This document shows positions 5,220 through 6,769 of a stretch of 6,769 bases of DNA, one piece after another. The DNA comes from Synergistaceae bacterium (GTDB lineage: Bacteria > Synergistota > Synergistia > Synergistales > Aminobacteriaceae). The notes beneath the pieces are model-generated. The model saw only the letters and a program-made list of their open reading frames with translations, searched no databases and was not told where the DNA came from. The stretch spans positions 1 through 6,769 of the forward strand of contig WRBZ01000046.1 of assembly GCA_009784305.1 (NCBI GenBank). Reading direction: 5' to 3'. Position numbers and translations under genes: made by a program. Every line of letters starts with the position of its first letter. The first letter of the stretch is position 1.

Positions 5220-6769
5220 TTATGTCCTGTTCAGGACAATTCTAAGATAATAACCAATATCGTCTTTCTTAGTTTCAAATTTTTCCAATCCTATAAGCGA
5301 AGCAGTGAATTCCTCATACTGCGCCTTGTCGGTTACGGGATACGGTTGGAAAAACGTTTTCAAATTATGTGTATAAATAGGATACAGCCTTAATTCGGGA
5401 TCCTTTAATGAAAAATTGATCTGAGCCACAATTCCGTAGGGCGGCTTGCCCGATGCGTCAAGGTCAATCCCGGTGGTATTGAACACAAAATTACCGACGG
5501 AATAAACGCAAATTTTGCCGTTTACGTGTTCCGCTCCAATCGGAATATGCGGACCGTGACCTATTGTGATATCAGCGCCTGCGTCAAAAGCTTTCGCGGC
5601 AATCGGACGAAGGTGTAAATGACGCTCATTGAAATCAGTCGACCAATGCGGTGAAAAGACGATAAACGCATTCGGATGCTTTTCACGGTATGAGCGTATT
5701 CTGCACCATAGAGAAATATCTTCCAGAATATCAGTTCCGAAAGCCGCGCCGGTATTAGCGCCTAAACAATAATGCCTGAAAATCTTATGGCGTTTCTCCA
5801 GATAATAACAATATGCGTTGAAAACAATTGCCTGAACACCGTTCATTTCGATTAACAGCGGATTTTCAGCCTCGTCAATGTTACTGCCCGTCCCTATCGG
5901 ATTGAGACCTGCTTCTTCAAAATATTTACGGGTCTGCCTGCAGCCGGCAGCGCCGAGATCCATTGTGTGGTTATTCGCGAGCATCACAGCGCCGATGTTT
6001 ACTTTTTTGTAACACGAAACGGTTTTTTCAGGGTGCGCGCCGAGAACGAAATCAAGGTATTTGCCAGTTTGCTGGGTTTCGCTGTAGACGGGCGATAAGA
6101 CGCACTCGGAGTTTACTATGTTGAAAGTATTCTGTGAAATAAGCTGCGCGACTTTATTATAGGAATAGGCATATCCGTCGTCGCCGTATCTTTGAATGGG
6201 ATCGTCGATATTTCTTGCAATACGCCATTTTGTGTATCGCTCGCCGCAATAAGTGTCTCCGCATATAGATAAAGCGGTTTTACCGGTTGGGATAAAATCT
6301 CTTTGAGGTTCCGGCAGCGGTACGCGTGCGCGGTGTATTGCTTCAAGCATAAGCTGGTCGCGTTCAAGTGGTATTTTTGCCCCGCAAACCGCTATAAACA
6401 GAGTCTCATCGCCGAATTCGCACATACAGAAAGCGTTTATCGACAAACCGGTCGAATAAGAAAAATAACGTGAAATTGGCGGCATATCTAAAACGCTGTC
6501 GGATTCAAAATATTTATCTTTATAAGATATGTTTTTTTGCGAGAGTATATTTTTGAAATCAAAAGCTAAAAACTGCTTTGCCGTTTTGAGCAGCATTTCC
6601 GGGGTGAAAAACTGCGGGTTATTCTCGTAAAAGCGTCCGGTAATATTTTTTATCGCGAATTCAGGGATACCCCAGGCATCTCCGATTTTTCTAAGCGCAG
6701 AAAGCGTCTTATTTTTTGATTTTCCGACTTTTTCGTAAATATACCCTGCGAGCGCAATAATTGCATCAG
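5220..6769 (-). CDS. CapA (PGA_cap) metallophosphatase-like protein with a DD-carboxypeptidase-like N-terminal region (5' end outside window)
   Basis: The reverse frame is open from the right edge to a TAA at 5220-5222, giving 515 full residues. The Met codon at 6594-6596 has no good ribosome site, and 57 open codons precede it, so the true start lies beyond the window. Counting from that Met, a CapA domain runs from about 107 to 410 with the family motifs in order: C-G-D (112-114), N-S-E (162-164), A-N-N-H-T-M-D (207-213), S-P-H-W-S (315-319), G-H-G-P-H (346-350) and S-V-G-N-F-V-F-N (366-373). CapA proteins are calcineurin-like enzymes linked to poly-gamma-glutamate and other envelope polymers. 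The region before it resembles the end of a peptidase S11 (DD-carboxypeptidase) domain. A D-A-I-I-A-L-A-G-Y-I helix is followed by an F-T-P-E-M-L-L-K-T-A segment and then S-T-G (48-50) in the place of K-T-G, with the strand L-F-I-A-V-C-G-A. The fusion reading is inference. I see no signal peptide or terminator for it in the window. Confidence 0.88.
   Translation of the reverse strand, partial: DAIIALAGYIYEKVGKSKNKTLSALRKIGDAWGIPEFAIKNITGRFYENNPQFFTPEMLLKTAKQFLAFDFKNILSQKNISYKDKYFESDSVLDMPPISRYFSYSTGLSINAFCMCEFGDETLFIAVCGAKIPLERDQLMLEAIHRARVPLPEPQRDFIPTGKTALSICGDTYCGERYTKWRIARNIDDPIQRYGDDGYAYSYNKVAQLISQNTFNIVNSECVLSPVYSETQQTGKYLDFVLGAHPEKTVSCYKKVNIGAVMLANNHTMDLGAAGCRQTRKYFEEAGLNPIGTGSNIDEAENPLLIEMNGVQAIVFNAYCYYLEKRHKIFRHYCLGANTGAAFGTDILEDISLWCRIRSYREKHPNAFIVFSPHWSTDFNERHLHLRPIAAKAFDAGADITIGHGPHIPIGAEHVNGKICVYSVGNFVFNTTGIDLDASGKPPYGIVAQINFSLKDPELRLYPIYTHNLKTFFQPYPVTDKAQYEEFTASLIGLEKFETKKDDIGYYLRIVLNRT

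Noticed and set aside
5223..5238. Inverted repeat TGTCCTG-TT-CAGGACA as a terminator between the convergent genes
   Set aside because: The stem is seven bases with a two-base loop, lies inside the last codons of the CapA-type gene and has no T-run on either strand. It may form a hairpin but is not supported as a terminator.

Overview
The window looks like a chromosomal stretch from an anaerobic Firmicute, most likely class Clostridia. The basis is purine-rich Shine-Dalgarno sites before almost every gene, mixed ATG/GTG start codons, tightly packed and overlapping small genes, and protein families (a secreted transglutaminase-like protein, a small pilin-like gene cluster, a CapA-type protein) that I associate with gut and other clostridia. 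The taxonomic call is inference from gene content and has not been searched.

Layout. (1) Positions 1-266 hold the 3' end of a forward gene of unknown function. Its tail carries three copies of a Trp-rich motif, S-W-E-E-[IL]-[KR]-x-S-W. A strong intrinsic terminator follows at 298-330. (2) Positions 402-5207 hold one forward block of seven genes with gaps of 43 bases or less, or short overlaps. In order these are a secreted transglutaminase-like protein, a GspF/PilC-type inner-membrane platform protein, four small single-pass membrane proteins of pilin or pseudopilin character, and a PilT-class hexameric ATPase. Promoter-like sequence lies between the terminator and the first gene. (3) Positions 5220-6769 hold a convergent reverse-strand gene cut by the window edge. 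Its C-terminal two thirds is a CapA (PGA_cap) metallophosphatase-like domain. The part before it resembles the C-terminal half of a serine DD-carboxypeptidase (peptidase S11-like) domain.

How the genes work together. The central block is best read as a compact type IV filament (type IV pilus, type II secretion or Com-like) system. The PilT-like ATPase would supply cytoplasmic energy, the GspF-like protein would be the membrane platform, and the four small proteins would be filament subunits or their membrane partners. A terminator on one side and a convergent gene on the other bound the block. Its lack of a PilB/GspE-type assembly ATPase, a prepilin peptidase, PilM/N/O-type proteins and a secretin therefore describes the transcription unit and is not simply a window-edge effect. 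The secreted transglutaminase-like protein as first gene is a possible substrate or partner, which is inference. The flanking CapA-type gene concerns the cell envelope and is transcribed towards the block, so it is probably not part of it.
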